A DNA stretch of 64,000 nt from Paenibacillus antarcticus (lineage in GTDB: Bacteria; Bacillota; Bacilli; Paenibacillales; Paenibacillaceae): contig NZ_LVJI01000048.1 of the NCBI RefSeq assembly GCF_001637225.1, positions 62,001 through 126,000 on the forward strand, read 5' to 3'. A program made the translations under genes and the position numbers. Numbering within the stretch: position 1 is the first letter of the stretch; the number at the start of each line of letters is the position of its first letter. This document shows, piece after piece, positions 7,499 through 15,961 of this stretch. A model generated the notes under the pieces. The model was not told the DNA's origin, did no database searches, and saw only the letters and a list, made by a program, of their open reading frames with translations.

Positions 7499-9008
7499 TC
7501 TTCAACTTGAGGTCCCAAGCACTCTTGAATACTTTAGCCACACTGTCCATTTCTTCTTGTTCGATCCATGTCTCAACATCGCTCAGGACGGTAAGATGCA
7601 GCGTCTTATTAGCAGTCTCTGTGTCAATAGCTTTAACAGCCTGCGTCTCACTTTGATCAAGAGCGATACACAACTGTACCAACGATCCTAACTTATGAAT
7701 CCATTCTTCGTCGGAAGCAAAGATAATATCCTGATGTTCTTGGGATAATTTCTGCTTCCGGCTTTTTGTATTATAGGAGGCTATTAAGGCACACAGAATG
7801 ATCTCCCTATGCGTAAGTCCCCGAATAGATGAATTCATGATCCAATAATGAGTATGTCGATTATATTGATAGTAATTAATATGACTCCCGATATGATACA
7901 ACATGATTGACACGTATAAAAGCTTCTTGTGCTCCTCGCTATCTCCATCACTTCTCAACGTTTCGTATAATGTATCAGATAGTTTGTAAACATGATCTAA
8001 ATGCGCTCGTGAACCTTCAGCTTCAAAGGTAAGTAATGTATTGATACTATAATCAAGCGTACTTGGTTTAACCGACTGTGCCGGATTGATGAGATCATGC
8101 AACATCCCTTCTCGTAAACCTTCACCACTGATAAGACAATGTTTAGCTTGGATATAATGATAGACCGTATGGACAATAATGAGTCCAGAAACAATAATAT
8201 CGGCCCGACTCTTCGATAGTCCATTAATCTGTTTACGCTTCTCTAAAGGAAGGCTTGGGAGTATATTATAGAGCTGATCTACACTATCTGTCGTCAGAGT
8301 GTATCCATGTGAGATTGGCATGGAGTACCGTGTGTCTTTCTGATCTATTTTACCGAGAGAACGTATCGTTCCACCTAGACCAAATAAAGGTAACTGAGGT
8401 CTTGATTGCATCCATTCATGCTCTTCAAGCATGCTAAGCACATATTGACGTAAATTGAGTATTTCTTCTTCATTCCAATTCCCATCGTTGCCAAACTCGA
8501 CGTTCGTGTTCACAGCGCCAAAGGGTAAGGATACACTTTTCTTAAAATTACGGTTCTCAAATAGTGTGATCTCAGTACTTCCTCCGCCGATGTCGACAAT
8601 GAACCCATCCTCGATATCAAAGGAATTAATGACACCTAGAAATCCGAAATAAGCCTCTTCTTCTCCTGAAACAAGTGTAATATCTATAGAAGATTCCTTA
8701 GACAAGAACTCGATAATTTCTTGAGAATTAGTAGCATTACGAATCGCCGCAGTCGCTCCTGCACGGATCGTATCCACTCCAAAGGTGTTACAAACCTGTC
8801 TGAATTGTTTAAGAATGGGTACAATCCTGTACATCTCGTTCTTGTCCAGACTTCCCTGTTCATTAATCTTCGCACTCAAACGGGCGGAATGTTTATATTC
8901 CTTAATAATCTTGTATCCTCCATCGGGGGTTGTATCATAAATGACCAACCGAATGGAATTGGAACCTATGTCGACAATGCCAATCCGATATGGTTTAACT
9001 TTCATCAT
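7476..9008 (-). CDS. ppx: Exopolyphosphatase, Ppx/GppA family
   Basis: Hydrolyses terminal phosphate from polyphosphate, or the 5'-phosphate of pppGpp in GppA members. The protein has 510 residues. The actin-like ATPase core starts with IGIVDIGSNSIRLVIYD (about 10-26). GATAAIRNATN and FIVDIGGGSTEI are the further phosphate-binding loops, and LFGLGGTIRS lies near 205. The C-terminal half is the HD-like helical domain found in long Ppx proteins. Two adjacent ATGs (9008 and 9005) follow GAGGAG, and either may be the start. Pairing with ppk1 favours polyphosphate as substrate. The genes are convergent, so they are not co-transcribed. Confidence 0.92.
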   Translation of the reverse strand: MMKVKPYRIGIVDIGSNSIRLVIYDTTPDGGYKIIKEYKHSARLSAKINEQGSLDKNEMYRIVPILKQFRQVCNTFGVDTIRAGATAAIRNATNSQEIIEFLSKESSIDITLVSGEEEAYFGFLGVINSFDIEDGFIVDIGGGSTEITLFENRNFKKSVSLPFGAVNTNVEFGNDGNWNEEEILNLRQYVLSMLEEHEWMQSRPQLPLFGLGGTIRSLGKIDQKDTRYSMPISHGYTLTTDSVDQLYNILPSLPLEKRKQINGLSKSRADIIVSGLIIVHTVYHYIQAKHCLISGEGLREGMLHDLINPAQSVKPSTLDYSINTLLTFEAEGSRAHLDHVYKLSDTLYETLRSDGDSEEHKKLLYVSIMLYHIGSHINYYQYNRHTHYWIMNSSIRGLTHREIILCALIASYNTKSRKQKLSQEHQDIIFASDEEWIHKLGSLVQLCIALDQSETQAVKAIDTETANKTLHLTVLSDVETWIEQEEMDSVAKVFKSAWDLKLKINFASIS

Positions 9009-9069
9009 ATATACTCCTCTTTCTTGCTGAGTGGTCACTGCTACCTAAGTCATTAATATAACATATTCT

Positions 9070-9460
9070 TGGCTGCACATGAAAAACAATACGGCAGGAG
9101 TTCGATATTCCATTTGCTATAACTTGATTTCTCCTCTGTGATTGTTGCTTCGTTTCAGCCCTACGCCAATAACCAAAATCCAGAAACACGTTCGCACCTA
9201 TGGATATTAGTTCTTCTGCAAGATGATATAATAAGTAGTACTTTTACGATATAATGTTGTTGATCGCCCAAATGTTCATCAAACAATGAAAGCATTAAAT
9301 CATCATAGTATAATATCATCGCTTGATGAAGTTCTTTTAATTTCTTAGCATACGCACTCTTCCCGCTTCCTACTATGCCACACCTATCTATAATCTGACT
9401 TAGATGATTATAAATACTATCATAAACGAGTATGACCGCATCACCATCAACCTAAACGAA
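9070..9460 (-). pseudogene. Decayed P-loop kinase-like ATPase gene
   Basis: On the minus strand one frame encodes CGIVGSGKSAYAKKL (P-loop GSGKS near 9356-9370) and continues through ILYYDDLMLSLFDEHL. Near 9235 the similarity moves to another frame encoding YYLLYHLAEELISIGANVFL and then DFGYWRRAE. This order (GxxGSGKS, a DD aspartate pair, and LDFGxWRR) is typical of small zeta-toxin-like/AAA_33 ATP-binding proteins. At least one frameshift and further decay after the DFGYWRR stretch destroy the reading frame. No intact start was found. It is read as a relic. Confidence 0.65.
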
Positions 9461-9477
9461 TGAAGGTACCTTCAACG

Positions 9478-9524
9478 AAAAAAGAGCTTACAATGCTAGC
9501 TTCCCAGCATTATAAACTCTTTTT
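9478..9524 (-). terminator. Terminator of the DJ-1/PfpI gene
   Basis: A long stem with two G-U pairs (AAGAGCTTACAATGCT with AGCATTATAAACTCTT) is flanked by A and T runs, giving a U-tract on the minus strand after the gene at 9531. Confidence 0.75.
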
Positions 9525-9530
9525 CAAATA

Positions 9531-10118
9531 TTAAATTTCAAACCCCATTAATTCTTTAACACGGTTGACATTTGTTTCTGATGTTAACTGTTCAAGTAAG
9601 AGAAAAGCAACCTCAAATCCAGTCGCTGGATTCGATGAAGTTATAATATGTCCATCAATTACAATAAGTTCATTCTGAACATTTGCACCATATAATCTTA
9701 ATTGATCTTGTCGATGACTTGTTGGATGGTTATAGGTCGTTGCCTTTCTATCTTGTAATATCCCACTTTTGCCCAAGGCTAAAGAGGCTACGCAAATACT
9801 AGCAATTGGTTTTTGCTTAGCATGAAAGTACCTAATAACGCCAAGAAACCTTTCATCAAAAGCGTCATTGTAAAAGCCAGCTTCTTCAAATCCGCCAGGG
9901 ATAGCTAGGGCATCATATTCTTCTAAAACTATATCTGAAATCACTTTTTCAGGAATGATTGTGAAGTTCCAAGTGCACTTTATTTGTTCTCGCAATCCAA
10001 CAGTAACTAATTCTGTATTCCCATCACCTTCCCACCTATTCCAACCAAAAACGTCTGTGAAAACACTAGCTTCCGCTGCTTCGAAGCCATCTGCTAATAA
10101 TAACAATATTTTTTTCAT
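9531..10118 (-). CDS. DJ-1/PfpI family protein
   Basis: A 195-residue class-I glutamine-amidotransferase-like fold. It begins MKKILLLLADGFEAAEA, where the Glu after GF is the conserved acidic residue that pairs with the nucleophile. IPGGFEEAG forms the oxyanion region, and Cys in ASICVASLALG (about 108) is the nucleophilic cysteine. Members act as chaperones, glyoxalases or proteases, and the specific reaction is not evident here. The ATG follows AAAGGAGGATG. It is divergent from an Lrp-type regulator 136 bases away, which may control it. Confidence 0.88.
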   Translation of the reverse strand: MKKILLLLADGFEAAEASVFTDVFGWNRWEGDGNTELVTVGLREQIKCTWNFTIIPEKVISDIVLEEYDALAIPGGFEEAGFYNDAFDERFLGVIRYFHAKQKPIASICVASLALGKSGILQDRKATTYNHPTSHRQDQLRLYGANVQNELIVIDGHIITSSNPATGFEVAFLLLEQLTSETNVNRVKELMGFEI

Positions 10119-10254
10119 TGTTCATCCTCCTTTGTTATTATATTAGACAGAAATAAAGGCTAATAATATAAGCTAGGAACGATTAAACTACCATATATCT
10201 TTACTAACTCAGGAGAATGATCTAGTATTCTTAATAAAAAAAGGTTGTGTATAG

Positions 10255-10698
10255 ATGGATATGATTGATGAGAGAATTCTAACCGAATTACAGAAAAATG
10301 CTAAGATTTCAATGAAAGATTTGGCTGAGATTGTTCATTTGTCTTCACCGGCTGTCATTGAACGAGTAAGAAAGTTAGAAGATAATGATACGATTGAAGG
10401 ATATCATGCGAGTGTCTCCCTACAACAATTAGGTCGGAACATCGTAGCACTTATATTATTTGAATCAAAGGACTGCAAAGCTCTTGCACACTTTTGTAAT
10501 CATCATCCTGACGTATTGGAATGTTATCGGGTGGCTGGGGAAATTAGCTATATTGCAAAAGTAGCTACGCATTCAGTGGAGAGTTTAGAAATATTTATCG
10601 ATGAATCCATGAAATATGGTACACCTTCAACTAATATTGTATTGTCATCTAATGAGAAGAAAGTAAGAACTACTTATAATACATCCGACAGAAGCTAG
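10255..10698 (+). CDS. Lrp/AsnC family transcriptional regulator
   Basis: A 147-residue DNA-binding regulator. The N-terminal winged helix (about 1-60) contains DERILTELQKNAKISMKDLAEIV, the recognition helix SSPAVIERVRKLE and the linker IEGYHASVS. The C-terminal RAM/AsnC ligand-binding domain spans about 65-140 and includes the VLECYRVAGEISYIAKV strand region. It probably senses an amino acid and forms oligomers. It is divergent from the DJ-1-like gene, the likeliest target. The stop codon overlaps the convergent gene at 10695 by 4 bases. Confidence 0.9.
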   Translation: MDMIDERILTELQKNAKISMKDLAEIVHLSSPAVIERVRKLEDNDTIEGYHASVSLQQLGRNIVALILFESKDCKALAHFCNHHPDVLECYRVAGEISYIAKVATHSVESLEIFIDESMKYGTPSTNIVLSSNEKKVRTTYNTSDRS

Positions 10699-11186
10699 AA
10701 CCATCTACCAAACTTCTTTTTATGAATTACAGGAATGTGATTATACTGCGCCCACCTCGTAAGTTCTTCCATTCCCTTGTCTTCATTGACATGAAATTGA
10801 AAACACCAGTGGATCGGCACCATTATTTTATTCGTCGGTTTAATTCCAAGAATGTATTTCTTTCCTCTTATGCTCTTCATCACCATCAAGCTCTTAATCT
10901 GGTTAGGTTCAAGTGTTCGACCGCGAATAGATACGGATTCCGAATGGATGAAGAGATCCCATGGCTTCTTCAATGACCTAAATATGATGATCCCTAACAA
11001 GAATATGAAAATTAACAGTAATCCAGTTTCTATATAAAATAAGATCCAATCTATATCAAACCTTCCGATATGTCGAAGGAAACCATTCAATATCAAACCT
11101 GTGTAGAAGCTAATGACTATGAAATCAAAGATACCTGATGGATTTTCGATCTTGAAGGAACTATCTTGGAGTATCTTCTGTTCCAT
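10695..11186 (-). CDS. Small membrane protein, paralogue 1 of a local family
   Basis: I do not recognise the family. The protein has 163 residues and two membrane segments (about 22-40 and 47-70), followed by a soluble beta-rich C-terminal region containing ILGIKP near 112 and a terminal KGMEELTRWAQYN...GRW block. The same design and end block recur in the genes at 11235-11714 and 13306-13679, so these are duplicates. The layout of two helices followed by a PH-like fold resembles bacterial YcxB-like proteins, but this is only an impression. The ribosome-binding site (AGGAG) is 12 to 14 bases from the ATG, and the same long spacing is seen in the second copy. Confidence 0.7.
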   Translation of the reverse strand: MEQKILQDSSFKIENPSGIFDFIVISFYTGLILNGFLRHIGRFDIDWILFYIETGLLLIFIFLLGIIIFRSLKKPWDLFIHSESVSIRGRTLEPNQIKSLMVMKSIRGKKYILGIKPTNKIMVPIHWCFQFHVNEDKGMEELTRWAQYNHIPVIHKKKFGRWF

Positions 11187-11234
11187 CTTGTTATGCCATC
11201 TCCTATCATAAACTATCTAAACTAGGATTCGCCG

Positions 11235-11714
11235 TTATATCCATCTTGTGAACCCTTTTTGGCGAAAAGGAATTTGATTCTGCTCTGCCCAGTTCTTCAA
11301 TTCTTTCATCCCCTTATCTTCTTCCTCAAGAAACCGAAAACACAAATCGGTAGGAACGTATTTCTTATCATTTGGTTTAATTCCTAGAATGGGTCTGAAA
11401 TAACCCGTGACCAATAGCATCTTGATTTCATTAGCTTCAACAATGCGATCATTAATGAATAAGGTATCCTGACTAATCAATAAGACAGTTGGTTTCATAG
11501 ATTTCCTATAGATAAAGATTACAAGAAAGATGGTATATATAAGTATCTGGGCACCACCCAGATACAGAATGCTCTGAGGCGTATAGTCGCTCTGAATCTT
11601 TCTTATTAACCACGTCATTGATATGATTAGTATCATACTAATACCTAATATTGGTGAATTCCCGGAAGGGTGTTGGATCTTAAATTTACTGTTCTGTAAC
11701 ATCATGTGCTGCAT
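11235..11714 (-). CDS. Small membrane protein, paralogue 2 of a local family
   Basis: A 159-residue relative of the neighbouring 10695 product. It shares the N-terminal NSKFKIQHPSG block, two hydrophobic helices (about 21-38 and 50-68), PILGIKPNDKKYVP (about 110-123) and the C-terminal EEEDKGMKELKNWAEQNQIP. Function is unknown. It lies in the same orientation as its paralogue with 48 bases between them, probably in one transcription unit. A third copy 1.6 kb further along is broken. Tandem expansion of short membrane proteins like this is common for immunity or stress proteins, but nothing here proves such a role. Confidence 0.7.
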   Translation of the reverse strand: MQHMMLQNSKFKIQHPSGNSPILGISMILIISMTWLIRKIQSDYTPQSILYLGGAQILIYTIFLVIFIYRKSMKPTVLLISQDTLFINDRIVEANEIKMLLVTGYFRPILGIKPNDKKYVPTDLCFRFLEEEDKGMKELKNWAEQNQIPFRQKGFTRWI

Positions 11715-11768
11715 TCTAATGAACTCACTCCTTGCACCTTGAATTACCCAAAACGGGCTTACATTTCG

Positions 11769-12326
11769 TTATTCACATATGCGCTGGAACTCATCCTCGA
11801 GAATAGACATCATAATCAAGTCATGAAATTCCCCTTCTGAATAGAGCGAATCTCTTTGAATGCCCTCATGCTGAAATCCAATTTTCTCATAAACATGGAT
11901 AGCTCTCGGATTAAATGCATACACTTCTAGGGCAATACGGTGTAGGTTCAATGTTTCAAACCCATATCCAAGCAAAAGATTCATAGCTTCCGTGCCATAA
12001 CCTTTCCCGCTATGCTGTGTTCCAATAGCAATACGAATATGTGCATTTCGGTTTATAGAATCAATTTCACTTAACACAACTTCTCCTATAAATTCATCCG
12101 TATCTTTCGATATGATCATGAAGTCAACACGATCCTCATGTATGTTACTAATCTTCTTAATCCAATCAGTTATTTCATCTTGTGTGAAATCTCTTTGTGT
12201 CCCGGTTAAGCGATTGCTCTCAGGGTCCAACAGAAAAGCATAATATGACTGAAAATCCGACTCACGCGCGAGGCGTAAGTTTATTATAGTACCTTCTATT
12301 TGAAGCTCTCTAACTAGCTTTGTCAT
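11769..12326 (-). CDS. GNAT N-acetyltransferase, RimJ/RimL type
   Basis: An acetyl-CoA-dependent N-acetyltransferase of 185 residues. The acetyl-CoA-binding core is seen as IGTQHSGKGYGTEAM (about 100-114, the Q/RxxGxG/A loop), followed by LNLHRIALEVYAFNPRAI and VYEKIGFQHEG, the typical RimL-like end with a conserved Tyr. The N-terminal part (LRLARESDF and LDPESNRLTG) also matches this subgroup. It could modify a ribosomal-protein N-terminus, an antibiotic or a small amine. It lies between two copies of the small-membrane-protein family in the same orientation. Confidence 0.85.
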   Translation of the reverse strand: MTKLVRELQIEGTIINLRLARESDFQSYYAFLLDPESNRLTGTQRDFTQDEITDWIKKISNIHEDRVDFMIISKDTDEFIGEVVLSEIDSINRNAHIRIAIGTQHSGKGYGTEAMNLLLGYGFETLNLHRIALEVYAFNPRAIHVYEKIGFQHEGIQRDSLYSEGEFHDLIMMSILEDEFQRICE

Positions 12327-12392
12327 GATGTAATCCTTTCTAATCTCAAGTTGTGGAACTCAATAGCCGTTCCCTTGAACAATTGATAACCC

Positions 12393-13271
12393 TTATATTA
12401 AAAAATTGATAATCGTATCATTAACAATCTCTTGTTTCTCGATCGCTAGTGCATGACCCGCATCGTGTATAACACTCGTATGTACGTTAGGTAGAAGTCG
12501 TGTTGCTTTAGATAACATTTGGCCATAATCATAGATGACTTCCTTATCACCAACTATTAGTAAAATTTCCATAGTAAGACTTTGTAACTCTTGATCTCTG
12601 AATACAATAGGTGTCACTCGCAACTGCGGTACACAATTCATTCCTGAAATGATGAACTGACGTATAAGCACCTCAGCTTTAGCATCTGGTTGATAGGATC
12701 TGCTCATGAACCACGATAGCTCCTTGCGAATACGAGACACTGTCGGTAACATGATGGCAGGGTATACTTTTAATAAGAATTTGGGAGTGATTTTGTGAAT
12801 TCCAGCAGCAGGTGCTAATAAGATCATTTTCTGTACCTTCTCAGGAAATTGAAGCGCGAAATTTAAAGTGAGCCAGCCACCCATAGAATGTCCCATGAAT
12901 ATCGCTGATTGAAGTTGAAGTCCAATAAGAACATCGGAAATCCAAAGAGCTGCTTCTTCTCGTGTTCCTATAAGAGATGTAATCGTGCTTTTACCTAAGT
13001 CACCTAATGTATCCACCGCATACACTCTATAATGTTTAGACAGGGATTCAATATTCGGATACCACATCGTCGCGCTGAACGTCATCCCATGAAACAGAAG
13101 TATCGCGGGAGCCTCAATCGAACCCGATGCAATAATGTGTGTCTCACCGAATTGCGTAGATATCATTAAATCCTCAAATGGAACAGGCCATAACTGCATG
13201 GTTTCATCATATGCTTGAATGAACTGTTCTCTATTCCCTTTTTTACGAACAATAGAATAGCCTTGAGCCAT
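12393..13271 (-). CDS. Alpha/beta-fold hydrolase
   Basis: A 292-residue hydrolase of the alpha/beta-hydrolase 1 family. The oxyanion motif is LFHGMTFS (about 79), the nucleophile elbow GHSMGG with Ser near 134, the acid probably Asp in LLIVGDKE (about 240), and the base His in DAGHALAIE (about 272), so the triad is complete. ATG at 13271 is preferred because GAGGTGA lies 6 bases upstream, whereas an in-frame TTG two codons earlier sits inside this spacing. It has no signal peptide. Family members include lipases, haloalkane dehalogenases and C-C hydrolases. The substrate is not predictable. Confidence 0.85.
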   Translation of the reverse strand: MAQGYSIVRKKGNREQFIQAYDETMQLWPVPFEDLMISTQFGETHIIASGSIEAPAILLFHGMTFSATMWYPNIESLSKHYRVYAVDTLGDLGKSTITSLIGTREEAALWISDVLIGLQLQSAIFMGHSMGGWLTLNFALQFPEKVQKMILLAPAAGIHKITPKFLLKVYPAIMLPTVSRIRKELSWFMSRSYQPDAKAEVLIRQFIISGMNCVPQLRVTPIVFRDQELQSLTMEILLIVGDKEVIYDYGQMLSKATRLLPNVHTSVIHDAGHALAIEKQEIVNDTIINFLI

Positions 13272-13305
13272 CTTCAATCACCTCTTTCTGATCATCAAGT
13301 CAGTA

Positions 13306-13679
13306 TTACACCCACCTTCCAAACCGTTTATGGACAAATGGAACTTGATTCTGCTCTGCCCAGTTCTTCAATTCTTTCATTCCCTTATCTTCTTCCTCCA
13401 TGAACCGAAAACACAAATGGAACGGTACATTTATTTTGTTAATTGGTTTAATTCCTAGAACTGGTTTGAAGTATCCCATGACCATCACAATCTTAATCTG
13501 AATAATACAAGTATAATGCACTCGAAATAAAAAAAGATCCAAGGAAGATTGTCGCTATGCATAAAAAAGACTAACATCCTAACGTGTAATATCGTCAAAA
13601 TGATCATCGATATGATGGGTCCAATCACTGAAGGATATCTGATATTGAATTTACTGTTAGGAAACATTATTTGTTGCAT
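13306..13679 (-). pseudogene. Broken third copy of the local small-membrane-protein family
   Basis: The first half, read from ATG at 13679, encodes NSKFNIRYPS and two hydrophobic helices. The second half, in another frame, encodes GYFKPVLGIKPINKINVP and EEEDKGMKELKNWAEQNQVP. Compared with the paralogue at 11235, about 30-40 residues between the second helix and the GYF motif are missing and the frame changes near 13490-13510. It is an internal deletion with frameshift, so no full-length product is expected. Confidence 0.75.
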
Positions 13680-13909
13680 CGTAATTATTTCACCCCATAT
13701 GTTTAAATCCATCATCCATATAATAACATGCGATCCAATATAATGTTATCTATTCATCAAGAATTCCAATCTCCTATTAAATAACTATACTTCTTGTTTA
13801 CTGATCTTTCGATGCATTACATTTGCTAGAGACAAGAAAGAGGCATGGAATGAAGATAGTTCACCCAAAGCCTCTATCATATGGCACTAGAAACAAACAT
13901 AATTATATT

Positions 13910-14107
13910 TCATGGTACAGATTTATTGTGCTCGATTAACGTATCCATCTTCTGTTCTAAGTTTCTCAATGTCTCAAGAGTTGATTGTTGCTGAATATTC
14001 CTATTTCTTATAAAGCGGATAAGGCTATAAATGAATAGTATTAAGAGTCCCACAACTAGCCCAAACACAACTATCGAAATCAATATCGTTTCCGAATGAA
14101 TATCCAT
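13910..14107 (-). CDS. Small single-pass membrane protein with coiled coil
   Basis: A 65-residue protein of unknown function. After a short N-terminus a hydrophobic segment (about 8-30) leads to a basic stop-transfer region (RFIRNRN) and then a heptad-like stretch (STLETLRNLEQKMDTLIE) that probably forms a coiled coil in the cytoplasm. ATG at 14107 follows TAGGGG at a good distance. Similar short anchored coiled-coil proteins are frequent in Paenibacillus genomes. It lies downstream of the MurE-like gene and the zinc-ribbon protein in the same orientation. Confidence 0.6.
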   Translation of the reverse strand: MDIHSETILISIVVFGLVVGLLILFIYSLIRFIRNRNIQQQSTLETLRNLEQKMDTLIEHNKSVP

Positions 14108-14140
14108 CTCCAACCCCTATTCAAGATTATTTCACATCAA

Positions 14141-14269
14141 TTATTGTTCTTCCTCAGCACAATCGAAACATATTAATGATTTATCCTCTAATACTATACC
14201 GTTAATAAATCCATCATTACAGTACATTTTTCGTTTACATGTTTTACAGTAGCCAACAAGTTCTTGCAT
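14141..14269 (-). CDS. Small CxxC...CxxC putative zinc-binding protein
   Basis: A 42-residue peptide from ATG at 14269, which follows GGGAGA by 8 bases. It contains YCKTCKRKMYCNDG and, 20 residues later, CFDCAEEEQ. The two CxxC pairs suggest a structural zinc ribbon. A longer in-frame start would overlap the MurE-like gene and has no ribosome-binding site. It follows the MurE-like stop by about 25 bases, so it is probably co-transcribed. I do not recognise the family. Confidence 0.55.
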   Translation of the reverse strand: MQELVGYCKTCKRKMYCNDGFINGIVLEDKSLICFDCAEEEQ

Positions 14270-14294
14270 ACGAATCGTCTCCCAATGATATCTA

Positions 14295-15824
14295 TCAAGC
14301 ACGTATAGGAATATCCTCGGTTCGAACAATATCCCCTACTTCATCACGATTGCGGGTCTGGTATTCTTTTAAAATTTGCTGAACTTCTGTCTTATGGTCA
14401 ACACCTGCAATGAACACAATGTCCCCTGTTGTAGCCAGTTCAATCGCTCTTGTTGCTGCTTGATGCCCATTTGGCATCAATTCGAAAGTTATATTATTCG
14501 AAGAAGTGTATATACCTTGCCCGTTTGCTATTTCCTGTATCATGCTATTCATAGCTTCATTAGATAAATGTTCCGCAGAAAGGATAACGACATCACTATG
14601 CTTAGCTGCGATATCCCTTATCCGTGAAAATGTGGTTCCCTCATTATGATCATCCTCACAACTAAACACCGTAATCACTCTCTGATTGGTAAGTTCACAT
14701 AACATTGACAACGCGTTGTTAACTGCATCAGGTGTGTGAGCGTAATCAACAATGACAATAAAGTCCTGAGACCCTTCCATAATCTCCATTCTCCCACTCG
14801 TATTCTTGAATTCAGACAATGCTTGTTGTATGAGTTGAAGCGGGATTTGTTCGGCTAGAGCCGTTGCTATAGAAGCAAGCGCATTATAGACATTAAAGGC
14901 GCCCACCATGCTACATTCAATTGTTATCGTTCCTACAAATGTGACGAGTCTAAACGTTGTTCCACTTACCGTAAGTTGAATATCTTCAGCCATCACATCT
15001 GCTGGATTGTTAATACCGTATGTAATCACTTCTGCGGTTGTTAGACCATGAAATAATTCAGATGCTGGATCATCTGCGTTAAGAATAGCGAATTTGTGTT
15101 TGGAATGTTCATACGAGTATGAATTTCCCATTCTTGAGAACAAAGTTCCTTTTGCCATCAGATACTTGTCCATTGTCCCATGATAATCGAGGTGATCATC
15201 TGTTAAATTTGTGAAGACAGCTGTACGAAAATCACATCCTATAACACGTCCCATATCTAAACCTTGCGAAGTCACTTCCATCACACAGTAGTCTGTTGAA
15301 CAATTCTTCATTTTCGCCAAATTCGCTTGAAGCTTATGTGGTTCTTGTGTATTAATATTACTTTTGACGATCTTGTTACCTATCTTTGTACCGATATTAC
15401 CCATAAGTCCTGTCTGATAATTAGCATGAGCTAGAATCGCTTCAATCATGTGACTCGTCGTTGTCTTTCCGTTGGTCCCGGTCACGCCTATTAACTTCAG
15501 ATCATGACTTGGGTAACCGAAGAAATGCGTAGATAACATGGCTAAAGCGAATCTAGCATTCGGCACTTTTATAGTAGGTACTTGTGCGACGATATCCCGT
15601 TCAACAATTAATGCCACAGCTCCCGCTTCTATCGCATGATCAATATATAGGTGACGATCTTCTTGAAGTCCTGGAATACCTGCTATACATACAAATAAAT
15701 TCCCTTGTTTCACTTCGCGAGAATTTATTGTGATCCCCGTGATATCAACGTCTAACTCTCCTTGAACGGATACAACCGTTAACTGCTCAACAAGTTCTTT
15801 TAACTTCAAGTAAGAAACCTCCAA
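14295..15824 (-). CDS. MurE-like Mur ligase paralogue
   Basis: A 509-residue ATP-dependent Mur-ligase with all three domains: the N-terminal UDP-binding Mur ligase domain, the central ATPase domain with the P-loop VTGTNGKTTTSHM (about 113-125) and the NLTDDHLDYHGTM...AKGTLF stretch containing the carbamylated-lysine region, and the C-terminal domain. Housekeeping MurE adds meso-diaminopimelate and carries a DNPR motif in the C-terminal domain. At that place here I read ILSAEHLSNEA, so the usual substrate-recognition arginine loop is missing. It may ligate another amino acid or a different UDP-precursor. It is not in a dcw cluster. Two small genes follow in the same direction. Confidence 0.85.
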   Translation of the reverse strand: MEVSYLKLKELVEQLTVVSVQGELDVDITGITINSREVKQGNLFVCIAGIPGLQEDRHLYIDHAIEAGAVALIVERDIVAQVPTIKVPNARFALAMLSTHFFGYPSHDLKLIGVTGTNGKTTTSHMIEAILAHANYQTGLMGNIGTKIGNKIVKSNINTQEPHKLQANLAKMKNCSTDYCVMEVTSQGLDMGRVIGCDFRTAVFTNLTDDHLDYHGTMDKYLMAKGTLFSRMGNSYSYEHSKHKFAILNADDPASELFHGLTTAEVITYGINNPADVMAEDIQLTVSGTTFRLVTFVGTITIECSMVGAFNVYNALASIATALAEQIPLQLIQQALSEFKNTSGRMEIMEGSQDFIVIVDYAHTPDAVNNALSMLCELTNQRVITVFSCEDDHNEGTTFSRIRDIAAKHSDVVILSAEHLSNEAMNSMIQEIANGQGIYTSSNNITFELMPNGHQAATRAIELATTGDIVFIAGVDHKTEVQQILKEYQTRNRDEVGDIVRTEDIPIRA

Positions 15825-15901
15825 TATAATAGATTATCAGCTTTTACATATATATTCGTTAAAAGTTATATTTTCCCTGTATTGAGTTAGTTGGAACCAT
15901 C

Positions 15902-15930
15902 AAAAAACCTCTGGAGTTGCGCTCCAAAGG
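15902..15930 (-). terminator. Terminator after the GntR-ABC operon
   Basis: CCTcTGGAG pairs with CTCCAaAGG around a 5-base loop, followed on the minus strand by six T. It closes the operon that ends with the gene at 15962. Confidence 0.8.
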
Positions 15931-15961
15931 CTTTGATTCAAGTATCATCCAATGTTGCTCT

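Noticed and set aside
8455..9056. Plus-strand frames opposite ppx
   Set aside because: The Ppx motifs on the other strand explain this DNA; the composition of these frames is not protein-like.
13820..13885. Possible terminator AGAGGC...GCCTCT before the 67-codon gene
   Set aside because: Six to seven paired bases with a loop over 20 and no U-tract; too weak.
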